DNA of 64,000 bases from Rhyzopertha dominica (lineage: Eukaryota; Arthropoda; Insecta; Coleoptera; Bostrichidae), in assembly GCA_025024175.1 (NCBI GenBank), contig QCXZ01000064.1, forward strand, positions 59,479,325 through 59,543,324. The letters are read 5' to 3'. Made by a program: the position numbers and the translations under genes. This document shows, one piece after another, positions 28,901 through 38,609 of this stretch; within the stretch, counting starts at the first letter, position 1; each line of letters opens with the position of its first letter. The notes under the pieces are model-generated. The model made no database searches. It was not told the origin of the DNA and was given only the letters and a program-made list of their open reading frames with translations.

Positions 28901-31776
28901 ACAAGAAAAAACAAAAAACATTCAAACAAAATGAGAAAAATATTAGATGTATAAGATGTTTTGTTACGAAATGTTAAATAAATTACTGATATAATTTTTT
29001 TTTAGTTTATATTCTTATTCTATATTTTCTTATTTGTAACAGTTAACAGTCCTACATATACGCATTACTTAAAATTTCTTATTTTGTTTCTTTGTATGTC
29101 ATTTTATCAGTTTGACATGCATTTTATAAAACTGAACCTATTTCTTTTTTAACCCATATCAAGCAAATACACCCCATTACATGCAAACAATTTAGTATTT
29201 CATTCATTTCATATTTCGCGCTGCTCTTAAATTAGTACAAACTGCTGATTTGGGTACAGCTGGCTGTTGTTTCTAGTTGCAAACACTTTGATAGCTCGCC
29301 TTCTGGCACTGATGCTTATTTTTCTGACACTGTCGATTGACATAACATTAAAATCAGAATAAAAAAGAAAAATTGTTATAATATTTACATTTTTTTCAAA
29401 TCATATTAATCTTAATAACAACTTGATAGAAACCACACATCCTGCGTTACAAATATTTATTAGCATACCTAATAAAGATCATACAATGTACATAATTGAA
29501 AATCACTAACCGCAACCGATGTTATTTCGAACTGACTGCGGCCTGAGCGGCTTTCTTCGCTTTCACCGCCTCCACGAGTTCCTTGTACCTCTTCATGCAG
29601 TCGCGCTTTGTACGATTCGGCACGCACTCGGCTATTCTATCCCAACGTTCCGGGGTCGTGTTGGGGTACGTCTTTAACGCCTGCTCCAATAATTGTTGTT
29701 CGGCCGCTGTCCACGGGGCTTCTGCTTTGCTGCATGTGCCGTTTGTCAGTGTCGCTTCGCCGTTGCTCACTTTCGGTTCGGTGTTCGTTGAGATCTGGGC
29801 TTCCTCAACTTTCAAAACGTTCCGTTTGTCTTTTTGGAAGTTGTCGAAGGCCTGCTTGTTGGCGACTTCTTTTAGGTTGTTCTTGGAGAAGTCCGTGCTC
29901 TGGAGGTCCTTCGCTTTGGCCAGCACAATCTTGGCCGTGAATTTAGTGCTTCCTTCGGAGAAGGTGCCATGTTGGTTGATGAAATTCGCGACGACCTCCC
30001 AACGCTGGTTCGTGCCCGCGGGAAACAAATTGACAGCTTTTATCAAGAGCTGGAGGTTGTCCGCCGTCCATTCCGGATTGACTTGGACCACAGATTTCGT
30101 GGATTTGTTGGATTTCTGTGCCGCTTCCAGTAGGGCTTGCTTTTCCTTTTGTATTCGGTCTTCTGATTCTTTCATCGCTTTCAAAAAGCAAGCTTTTCCG
30201 TTGCTACTCAAATTTTTGTTCAACTCTTCTAGTTCTAACAGTGAAAGCGTTTCGCATATTTTTTCAACGGCTTGCATGTGTGCTAAGCTCTCGTCGTTAT
30301 TTTCTGCATAATAATTGTTGGATTTACAAGTGTCTCTAAGTGTCTTTCTCTCCTTTTTCAATGCTCTCTTTTGCGCTTCCCTTTCTTGACGTTTCGCTTC
30401 TATCTGTGCTCTCTCTGCTGCTTCAGCTTTTTCCTTAGCCAACTGGACTTCCCTTAGAATTCGTTCTTCTTCTTCCTTTCTCGCCTGAGCTGCTGTCTGT
30501 TTTGCTCTCTTCGCTGCAAGCTTACGTTCCTTATCTTCCTGCTTAAATTTCGCTATCCTAGGATCGTTATTATATGCTAAATCTACTAAAGCTCTAATCC
30601 TCGACATTTCTTCTTTCTTTTTTCGCAGACGCTCCGCTTTATTCATTTTATCCACGAAACGTCGCTCGTCCCTATCCTGACACTTCTCCTTATCTTCCTC
30701 GTCTTCATACGAATATTCCCTCCACGATTTGAAATCGTACCAGAAGGAGTAAAAATTTTCCACATCTCGTCTACTAGCATCCGGCCCTCCCAGTTTAGGA
30801 ACATTCGATTTTTCTGACCAACGCGAATTAAGCGCAAAATAATAGGGGAATATCTCAAAAAAGTCCTGCTTCAAATCGTTACCGGACGGTAACGAATTGT
30901 CAAACTCGGGATCGACGGAATCGTACGCCCGTTTCTTAGCAGGCGTCCCCAGAGTCTCGTAAGCCATCGTAATGCACGTAAAATAGTCATCGTCCGGTCG
31001 TATCTCTTCACCCAACGCTTTCCGTTTATCCGGATGATGTTTCAAAACGATCTTCCTGTACGCCACCTTTATGAGATCATCGGATGCTTTGTGACGGATG
31101 CGAGTCAAGCCTAACACTTTATAGTGGTCCTGCGTCTTCCATTCCTTCGGATCCAGGCTACGTAGATACTCCACATTGACTTCTTCGATGCTGCTTTCGT
31201 TGAAGACCTCTTCTTCCACTTGAGGACAAGTGGAAACCTCCAACTTCTTTATTCTGTGCGGTTTGAACTGCAATTCTTGCGTGTCGTTTTTGAATACGAA
31301 TCTGTACCTAACCGCCACTGTGGTACAGGGGGCTCTACCACCTTCATTTAAAGCGTTGACTTCCCCCATTGTCACGAATACATCAAATACTATGGAGAAA
31401 CTGTCTAGTTACTGTTACATGCGTTATATTCAGGATTATTTAAGTTTCGATCGGACCACACTACTCCATGCTTTCGTCGTTTAACCAAACCAACTGTCAA
31501 AATTTGACAGATGCAGACACGCTAACCCCTAACACTAGTGACAGCCACAAAAAACCCTAACATTATCCCTAAACAATCGTGCACATTTTTTGAAGAAAAT
31601 GTGGAAAAGTGACTTACCAACGATATAAACTCCAGTTTGGAATGTACACTTAGATGATCCAGAAATGCCGCAATACCTTGCACTGCCAGGTGCTTTCGGG
31701 TGGTTTCATTATTTTCCCCTAGCTCCACAGGTCGTGTCATCGAAAGGGATACATCCAGAAGTATTACCGTGGGCAT
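25950..31776 (-). CDS. INTS14: Integrator complex subunit 14 (INTS14/VWA9)
   Basis: Part of the INTS10-13-14 module of Integrator, which cleaves snRNAs and attenuates Pol II transcription. Six exons: 31618-31776, 27435-27605, 27201-27372, 26956-27146, 26324-26905 and 25950-26171, giving 499 codons (498 aa, vertebrate 518). The N-terminal VWA domain has a MIDAS-type DVSLSMTRP at residues 8-16 and LITDGSTGVGH. Further on come FCVLLHGALKV, ADSKKKSNLML, PWLGDLSHLE and a conserved C-terminus KKxPEKTQxFYK...RLRKAA. Start is the first ATG (MPTVILLDVSLS). Two Ns near 26994 obscure one residue. Intron 1 (27606-31617) is 4 kb and holds the whole DNAJC2 gene on the same strand plus a P-element pseudogene on the other. 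An AATAAA overlaps the stop codon region on the minus strand (taaataaa), so the 3'UTR may be very short. Confidence 0.94.
27809..28725 (+). pseudogene. P-element / THAP9-like transposase pseudogene
   Basis: Reads on the plus strand as broken fragments in order: GFEDLESLGTTKEMAKSSLV and FMVQGLYKKWNQQLHF (27809 on), ETHLKKNMLNVSEELLIHGF with VVSTVCDYNSTNVSAINRLL (27930-28080), a FFDTPHLLKNTRSCLARYNI block (from about 28130), then ALKMKVSIAAKVFKLALQ near 28320 and a C-terminal GYLISNLKNLDCNLCRQALL stretch near 28540. The FDTPHLLKN motif, the CDxNSTNVxA motif and their order are typical of P-element transposases. Several stops and frameshifts break it, and no THAP zinc finger or terminal repeats were found. 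It sits antisense inside INTS14 intron 1. Confidence 0.8.
29522..31369 (-). CDS. DNAJC2: DnaJ homolog DNAJC2 / zuotin (MPP11)
   Basis: Ribosome-associated J-protein. With HSPA14 it forms the animal ribosome-associated complex, and its SANT domains also act on chromatin. Intronless, 615 aa from the ATG at 31369 (gtgacaATGGGG), against about 621 in human. J domain at about residues 81-150 with HPD at 112-114 (VLKHHPDKRK). Then a zuotin-homology region (LKQDFFEIFPYYFALNSRWS, DFKSWREYSYEDEEDKE) and a long charged helix rich in KRA/EER. Two C-terminal SANT/Myb repeats start PEWTADNLQLLIKAVNLFP and APWTAAEQQLLEQALKTYP. The open frame is intact. The gene lies wholly within INTS14 intron 1 in the same orientation, about 250 bp from INTS14 exon 1, so it needs its own promoter in 31370-31617. 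Being intronless and nested suggests an old retrocopy or intron loss. Confidence 0.95.
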   Translation of the reverse strand: MGEVNALNEGGRAPCTTVAVRYRFVFKNDTQELQFKPHRIKKLEVSTCPQVEEEVFNESSIEEVNVEYLRSLDPKEWKTQDHYKVLGLTRIRHKASDDLIKVAYRKIVLKHHPDKRKALGEEIRPDDDYFTCITMAYETLGTPAKKRAYDSVDPEFDNSLPSGNDLKQDFFEIFPYYFALNSRWSEKSNVPKLGGPDASRRDVENFYSFWYDFKSWREYSYEDEEDKEKCQDRDERRFVDKMNKAERLRKKKEEMSRIRALVDLAYNNDPRIAKFKQEDKERKLAAKRAKQTAAQARKEEEERILREVQLAKEKAEAAERAQIEAKRQEREAQKRALKKERKTLRDTCKSNNYYAENNDESLAHMQAVEKICETLSLLELEELNKNLSSNGKACFLKAMKESEDRIQKEKQALLEAAQKSNKSTKSVVQVNPEWTADNLQLLIKAVNLFPAGTNQRWEVVANFINQHGTFSEGSTKFTAKIVLAKAKDLQSTDFSKNNLKEVANKQAFDNFQKDKRNVLKVEEAQISTNTEPKVSNGEATLTNGTCSKAEAPWTAAEQQLLEQALKTYPNTTPERWDRIAECVPNRTKRDCMKRYKELVEAVKAKKAAQAAVSSK

Positions 31777-32225
31777 CTTTAGTAATTTCGACGATTATTT
31801 CGAAAATAATTACTTAAAACGTCATTTCAAATAAGTTGGGCTCCTGTATTGTAAAACTTGTAGCACAATTGTAAACAAGCAGTGCTTGCAACTTAAAACT
31901 GCAGATAAACTATTCATGCGTTTAAAATAAATTCGTGCTAATGAACAATGTTACAATGAGGCATTTTGTTAGTTTTATGTAAAAGAATTTGTTTTGTATA
32001 AGCGTATTATTCGATTTTGCTGTTGTAAACTTGTAAATCATTTAGGTTGGTTGTATGTCTAAGATTTACATTGACAGTGACATTGACAATTCTAATTGCA
32101 CAGTACCATACGCAGTAAAGCAGTTCAAATGTTGTAATTGTTTATAAATAAGTATTCCAGGTGTAGAGTAATCCAATCCTGGCGATTTAATTCAAGAGAG
32201 GCTCCAGTTTCTAGTGCACTAAACA
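31777..32225. promoter_or_regulatory. Divergent promoter region INTS14 / APLF
   Basis: Only 449 bases lie between the two opposite start codons. The stretch is AT-rich and contains a direct repeat-like run gacagtgacattgacaattc near 32070. Arrangement implies a bidirectional promoter. No specific factor site can be assigned. Confidence 0.4.
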
Positions 32226-35200
32226 ATGACACTAGTCAAAATCCACAAGATCGACATAAAGACAAAAAAGGAAAATGGGGAACATGCTGTTTTAGGCGAA
32301 GGAGAGCATGTCTTTGGTAGAGGCTCTTTTTTACAGGTTTGAACGTGTTGATATTGAACTTCAGTACATAATTTTGAATTGTTGCAGTGCGCTGACAACA
32401 GGGTATCTCGCAAACATGGTTCAATAACTGTCTCAAACGATGGCAAAGCATTCATTACATCAGTAAGTGCTTATGTTTGCTGTTCTGTGTGGAAGTAATA
32501 ATTGTATTTTGTGGTTTGCAGCTGCATGTCAACCCATGTTTTCATATCGCCGACACAAATAAAGGTGTTGCGATATTGCCTAAGAACACACCTGTTGAAT
32601 TAAAGGATGGTGATATGTTCGCTTTGTTGCCAAACCAGTATTGGTTTAAGGCTAGGATATGTAATGAGACTCACAATGGATATGGTTTAATTCCGTCAGA
32701 AATCGATAATATTACACCTGATCAGATTGATTTTCAACCTTCCACTAGCTGCGGTCAGAAGAGGAAATACGATGATTTTGTTTCAGAACAGAACAAATCA
32801 GCAAGATGTAGTATAAACACAAGTCCGCATAACATAAAGAAAGAACCTGACCTTGACGTAACTGCACAGCTTAGTGCTAGTGTAGCCGATGGTGATATAA
32901 CATCACAAATTTCCTCACTAAAAGTAAAAGTAGAGCCACCTGGTGAAAGTAGTGGTAACCCAGCATGGGAAACAGCAAATACACATCGTTTGCTAGTTGA
33001 AAGTAATAATGTGAAGAAAGAGACTGTGTCTGATGATGAAGATCAAAACCAAGACGAAATTCCGAATGAGGAAGAAGAGCAGGGGACAGTGAAGCAAGAG
33101 GACACCAGTAACCAGCCAGGTGAAAAGAACGATAGCGAAAAACCAAAGAAAACGTTTCGGGATCGTTGTTGGTATGGAGCATCCTGCTACAGGTTTGTTC
33201 TTTCGTGTTCTCATTGCTTTTTTGTATTCTTAATGTTTTTTTTTTCATTCAGACAAAATCCTGACCACAAGTTGAAGCTTAGCCATCCGGGTGATCAGGA
33301 TTATGATACAGACCCCGAAGATAACCGTCCCAGTTGCAGTTACGGTGCCGTGTGCTATCGTCGAAATTCAGACCACCGCAGGGAGTTCAGACACCCAAAA
33401 AATGCTGTGCCCCCATCACAGAGAAAAAGTAAGCCGAACGTAATGTATGTTTTTCAAAATTGCACCTGCTGTTTCCACAATGGGAAACCAAATTGCAATC
33501 GTAAAGATGGTTATGAAAGTGACGCGGATTCAGATTAATGTTTCTTTGAAATCAGTGTTTTGTAAGTTGTTCAAACCCATTAACGTGTTGAATTCATGTA
33601 CTTTGTTGTATCGATTTTAAAATGTTTAACATATTAATTTTTAAGGCAATAAAACAATAAAAGTAGTATATATCTTCGATTAGTTTTTTTTTTAACTCAA
33701 GAAAATTGTACCTTGACATTTAAATCTCAAGTGTTTGGTGTGCCATGTGTATGGCAACCTATTACAGTGACTATATAAGCACAGTATGGCCATGTTTCTT
33801 CCAAATTGGGTTGCAAGTAAATGTATGTATGTAATGTATCTAATTTAAAATTGGATTAACATGTCGTTTCGAATATCGACAGTTCTTGAAGTTATTTTAA
33901 TCTGTAAAGGAAATTTTCCAGAATTGTCGGGATAATGAAAATTTTTCACTATCTTTTCCATATATGCTTGAATTTGGCCCTCCCTAACATTTTATGACGA
34001 TTTCAGAAAATTATCTTTGATTAAAATTACTTCATCAAGAACTATTGATATTTAAAATGGTATGTAAATCCAGCTCTAAATTTTAGTCGTGAAAATTTGG
34101 AAAGTTTTACCAGTTTTTCTGGTATATTTTCCAAAACATTTGTGGAAAATTGCCAAAAGATATATCATAATAAACTACACCTACAAACCAAATTTCATTC
34201 TGATAGCTCAAATAACAAAGAAAGTAACAGGTATGCGGAATGCAACCATAAGTCTCTATCTTGACATTGGCATACCAAATTTGGAGGAAACATGGCTGGA
34301 CCAGTCGAAAATTTGACCATTGTATGACCACACTGTGTATAATTTTTAAATGGATGTGTCGCTGCTTAGAAAATATGTTTTTCATTATTATGAAAAATTT
34401 CAGGAATCTTTGAATAAATTTTACTAAATTAAGGTGATGTATTTTTAACTCTCCTGGGATTTTGCAAATCTTACTGGAAGTTCTGTACATCTACAATGAA
34501 ATTTTGTGGCTCAACTAATATTAAAAATTCCGTAAAATTTTTAAGAAATAGGTTGTATCAAATGAAGCACCCTACATTATAAAATTATTTTGCATTATGT
34601 AGGGTATCCTACATATGTATATTTGAAGTTTTCACTCTGTTGGAAAAAGTAAAATATGTTCAAAAATATTTTCTAAGAGTCTAAATTTTGCAATTTTCGA
34701 TTATGGTTAACTTGATTCCTTTTAATTGAAATGGTATTATTTTTACGTTATTAATAACTGATTGAAATTACCTTTCTGTTGATATCGGGTTGTAGGTGTG
34801 TCCTTAAGTCTTTTAAATGTCATTTTGCTTGTTAATGGTCATCTGTTGTGGCATATTTTGAGTACAACAAAGGCCTCAGTTTCTATTGAGCAAAGAACAT
34901 CTTTTGTTAATTTTTATTTACTACTTTTTGTATTGAATTAGCTGTAAATACAAAAATTTAGGATTAAAACAAATTAAAATCTTGCTAGGAAACCCTTTTA
35001 GTAAATCTAAAATGTTGATGTATTAAAAAATTAAAAACGATTCTTTAAAATAGTGTACTTCATTCAACCTTTAGTATTTTTGTTATTAAAAAAAATCATC
35101 CACCCTGCAAACAAATAGTATCTTCGCTGTGCAGGGCAGAAAAAGAGGGATACAAAACCAAAGGACCCGGCAACTCAAGATGACGATTCAGAGGACGATT

Positions 35201-35373
35201 ACGATCTCGACAATCCCTTTATCAATGACGGTTCAGAAGACGAGTTTCAACCGAGTTCCAGTAGCGAAACTGATTGTGAAATGGACTCACAGGAAACTGA
35301 GGGAGACAGTGAGGATGTAAAGAGGTTGTTAAAGGAAGCCAAGCGATTTACGAGGAATTCAAAAAAAGATTGA
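32226..35373 (+). CDS. APLF: Aprataxin and PNK-like factor (APLF)
   Basis: DNA double-strand-break repair factor: an FHA domain that binds phosphorylated XRCC1/XRCC4, two PBZ fingers that bind poly(ADP-ribose), and an acidic tail that chaperones histones. Exons: 32226-32336, 32388-32462, 32522-33192, 33253-33428 and 35135-35373, giving 424 codons (423 aa). The FHA domain at residues 1-100 has FGRGSF (Arg32), VSRKHGS (Ser44, His47) and HVNP. PBZ1 has Cys278, Cys284, His291 and His297. PBZ2 has Cys314, Cys320, His327 and His333. The last exon encodes DDDSEDDYDLDNPFIND and further acidic residues, the expected tail. Intron 3 (33193-33252) is 60 nt and free of stops. Reading past the donor at 33429 gives a second end (see the alternative terminal exon). 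Middle residues 110-265 are Ser/Glu-rich and look disordered. AATAAA lies at 35634. Confidence 0.93.
33429..33661 (+). other. Alternative APLF terminal exon with polyA signals
   Basis: If the donor at 33429 is not used, the frame runs on for 37 codons and stops at 33538, adding a Cys-containing acidic tail (VMYVFQNCTCCFHNGKPN, then DGYESDADSD). Two AATAAA hexamers follow at 33648 and 33656. This would yield a 380-aa APLF with both PBZ fingers but without the histone-binding acidic exon. Composition and signals support it. Use in vivo is inferred. Confidence 0.55.
33662..35134. other. APLF intron 4, no coding content
   Basis: AT-rich intronic sequence upstream of the acidic exon. Around 33950-34330 it has the featureless character of old transposon non-coding DNA. 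I found no terminal repeats or coding fragments. Confidence 0.4.
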
Positions 35374-35393
35374 ATGTGATCGGTTTTTGATAA

Positions 35394-35523
35394 TAGTAAA
35401 ACACTTGTTTATGATCCTACTTCTAAATTATTATTTTTGGCAAAGCCAAATGTCTAATTTTGAACCACCAAGCGACGTTCTTCGCTGGCTTTGGAAGTAG
35501 GATCGTAAACAAGTGTTTTACTA
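35394..35523. repeat. Inverted-repeat hairpin in APLF 3'UTR (MITE-like)
   Basis: Arms of 34 nt at 35394-35427 and 35490-35523 (TAGTAAAACACTTGTTTA...) are reverse complements with two mismatches and enclose a 62-nt loop. The hairpin lies 20 bases after the APLF long-isoform stop codon and upstream of its AATAAA at 35634, so it would be part of the mRNA. It looks like a short MITE. Confidence 0.75.
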
Positions 35524-36302
35524 GTATTAAACTTCACTATTCAGTATCGGTTTTTGAGTTTGATTCTCAAGAGAATTTGTGTGAAGAATATTTTTGGAAT
35601 TGTTGTTATATATTTGTAGAGCACTGAGGAATTAATAAATTTTACCTTGGCATATTTACATTATTTTATACAGAAATTCTTCGTTATTTTTCATATATTG
35701 CTAATTTTTTAAATCATTCGGTTATTTTGTAAATACTTAATCTAAAACCCTTTCTTTTTCTTTGATTGATACATTATTCAAATAAATAAAAGAAAATCAT
35801 AAAAAATTGCTCTTTTTTAAAATGTGATAAAATCAATAACTTTCGGGCAAACTGCAACTAAAGGTATTATTACATTCTTCTTAACTTGTGATGTCTGCTA
35901 ACTGTTGCTATGATACTAAAATCACTCCTGTTCTAAATACGAGGGTAGTCACAAAGTACTTTTGTAGATTACCTCCTATGCTCTAATGTTTTATAGCTGT
36001 AAATGAAGGAGCGGACTCTCCCAAAGTGGAAGAGACTTTACTGAAAGGGAAGGATATGAACCCATATCTAGACATCTGAGTAAAGTCATTTGCTACAAGC
36101 ATATGTTTGCCATAAATATACATACATAAAACATAATGCCACACAACTAAACCCTCTCTAAAGTGAGTAATGTACTCTTTGAAATTTATGTATTAAATAT
36201 AAATAAATAAATATGCTTATTTTAGAATGCCATGAAATGTCAGTGTTTACTGTCAACTTTTGATTAATCCAGGGGATTTCACTTACAAAATTTCCAGTCC
36301 AC
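35524..36302. other. Spacer between APLF and nitrobindin-like gene
   Basis: End of the APLF 3'UTR and an AT-rich spacer. A possible acceptor (aaatttccag, near 36295) precedes the next start codon, so a non-coding first exon may exist upstream, but I cannot place it. Confidence 0.35.
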
Positions 36303-36803
36303 ATGAGTCCAGCGAAAAAACTACACCCCCCCTTGAAGCCTCTAAAATGGCTGCTCGGCGAATGGCTCTCCGTGGAAGCTGAACGATGCGATTCAAAACT
36401 AGTAATGCACCCTATATGCTCATCGTTCATCGTCAAAAATGAGGGCCTGCGAGCCCTAACTTACACGTTCAACATGTGGGACGCAGAGGGCAAACGAGCA
36501 AGGCAATCAGGCAGAGGTTTCATCAAAATGAAGGAGAAATCGGACCAGGTGGCGCTGCTTAACAGCCACACCTTTGGGATCGTCAGCCTTGAAGATGGGT
36601 GCAGCAGCAGCGAATGTTTGCTGGTCGTTGCGTCGAAAATCTTTAACCTGAGCTTCGCCAGACAGCCACCTCTCAAGCATCTGCAGAGGATGATAAAGCT
36701 CGAGAAGGACATACTGCACATGCAGATCTGTATCGCTTGCGAGAAACATCCCACGTTGCATGAGTACTTCAAGGGAACGTTCAAGAAGAAGGGGAGCTGT
36801 TAA
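36303..36803 (+). CDS. Nitrobindin-like heme-binding beta-barrel protein
   Basis: Related to the C-terminal domain of THAP4 and to plant nitrobindin, a ferric-heme beta-barrel that isomerises peroxynitrite. Single coding exon, 166 aa, the usual length for a free nitrobindin domain. It opens with LKPLKWLLGEWLSVEAE, matching the family's first strand (PLxWLLGxW), and continues with FIVKNEGLRALTYTFNMWDA and SGRGFIKMKE. The C-terminal helix/strand ends HPTLHEYFKGTFKKK. His153 is the best candidate for the proximal heme ligand. No signal peptide and no THAP finger, so it is a stand-alone cytosolic form. Start is the first in-frame ATG. AATAAA lies at 36815. Family call is good, biochemical role is inferred. 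Confidence 0.8.
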   Translation: MSPAKKLHPPLKPLKWLLGEWLSVEAERCDSKLVMHPICSSFIVKNEGLRALTYTFNMWDAEGKRARQSGRGFIKMKEKSDQVALLNSHTFGIVSLEDGCSSSECLLVVASKIFNLSFARQPPLKHLQRMIKLEKDILHMQICIACEKHPTLHEYFKGTFKKKGSC

Positions 36804-38609
36804 GGGGGTGGAAAAATAAAATTGTAATGTCTCGAAATTTATTGTTTCAATTTTAGAATCGTCGAAAATACATTCATTGAGTCACAAAGCGGTAAAGACA
36901 ATAACAACATCGATTTTAAGAATAGGAAATGTTAAAAACCAGAATGGACCTGTTTGTTATTTATAAAAAGTTGTGACAGGTCCATTTGTGACATCTAAAA
37001 GAACCTATGTTGGGTGTCTCTTTGAATGGGTAGTACTGTTTTTGTAATAAGTGTTTAATATTTTGTTACATAAAAAATGACTTGCTTTTATAAATTTTTA
37101 GAGTTGAGAGTGCAAATCAGCTATAAAACTTCATCCCTTATAACCACTTGAGGAGTGGATTTATTTTCAATCACAAGATTTCTTTTGTTGTTCCAATTCT
37201 TAAAAATAAGTTACTCTTGTTAGAATGCGAAGCAATCGTTTTCGAGATAATTATTACCCTAAAACTTGGAGCAAGTTTGTCAATTTACCTGCTTTCTGTC
37301 AGATATATGAATCTATTGTTATGGTTATTATGAGGATTATTTTTTATTAGTGTACTAATTTAAAGCAAATAGTGTTATTTTAAATATATGGTATGGTTCA
37401 AAGAGTCACCCTTATTTATTATCACAAGTTGCTATAAGACAAAATTGCTCATGCTGTTGAATGAATACACTAGAAGTAATTTTTGAATATATTTATATGT
37501 GCAATAGCTATGGAAATTCTAAATTCTTAACAGTTAATAGTAATTTCAAAGGCACTGGAGATTATACATTAAATTAGTACTTAGGTACATTTCACTCCTC
37601 AGTAGGCTTTTGTTTAATCAAATACACATCAGAAAAAAATACAGTGTATCAAAGCTTACCAAAAAAGTTTTAGCAAGTTCCTTTTGTCAATTTTAAAACA
37701 TCTAAATGCTAAAGTCGTCACACACACACACACAAACTTTTTTTATACTTAAACATGAATCCATCTCAGGAATTGATTTTTAAGATGGATTACTGAAAAA
37801 AACTTAATTTAAAGTGTAATACTTCAGTTACCACAAAGCACAATGGAAGCTTTTAGTTAGCTTGCTATATAGAGGACAAGTTTTGTTGTGTTATTTCTTT
37901 TTTAAACTGGTTAGAATAAAACAGTGTGTAAGCTCTTGCTTCCAAGTTATGAAACAAAGTTTTTTTTTTAAATACAAGTCATAGTTGGCTACAGCATTAA
38001 TCAAAAGATTGTTATTTTCCTTTTTCAATGATATGAAACTTGACCAGGTTTCTTGCCAACAACAAAGGAGCTATAAGATGTTATTCCAAAATTACATAGT
38101 AAGTCTTGAAAACTAAACTACTCTAAAAATGAAAATTATGCTCCTTTATTAGTTTGAACAAAATTTGTTGACATCTGTTCAGGAGACAAAAGTTTACCTA
38201 ATGTTAAAAAAAAGTACAATACCTAGCAGCCTTCCACAATACTTTCAAGAGAAAATCACAAGTTACTTTTTTATTGCAGATTTGAAACTGTCAACATTAA
38301 ATCGTCACGAAATATACAGACCTTTTCATTTATCAACTTATATATATAAACTGAAAAGAACAAAGAGGAATACACAGATTTTGCCTGTTCTTTTACAGAA
38401 CTGCATCCTCTTGATATTCCACGACAAATGAAGTGAACTGACAAATATTAATACACTTAGAATGTAACATGATTAATGCGACATTTATTACAGTTCAGAG
38501 TAATAAGACAATTATTAATTTGTACAAAAAAAAGTTTATTAACAGAGACGTTGTCACATCCTTTGAATAACGAGATATCACATGCTTAGCTAAGGTCCAC
38601 CGCGTCCTA
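36804..38609. other. Intergenic region, nitrobindin-like to LRR1
   Basis: Two genes converge here. The left end is the nitrobindin-like 3'UTR; the right end holds the LRR1 3'UTR with a reverse-strand AATAAA near 38530. In between the DNA is AT-rich without coding sequence, apart from a short (CA)n microsatellite near 37718-37735. Confidence 0.5.

Noticed and set aside
29583..30311. 242-codon forward open frame
   Set aside because: It lies exactly antisense to the well-supported DNAJC2 coding sequence; its Ser/Phe/Cys-rich composition is what reverse-reading of Lys/Glu-rich codons produces.
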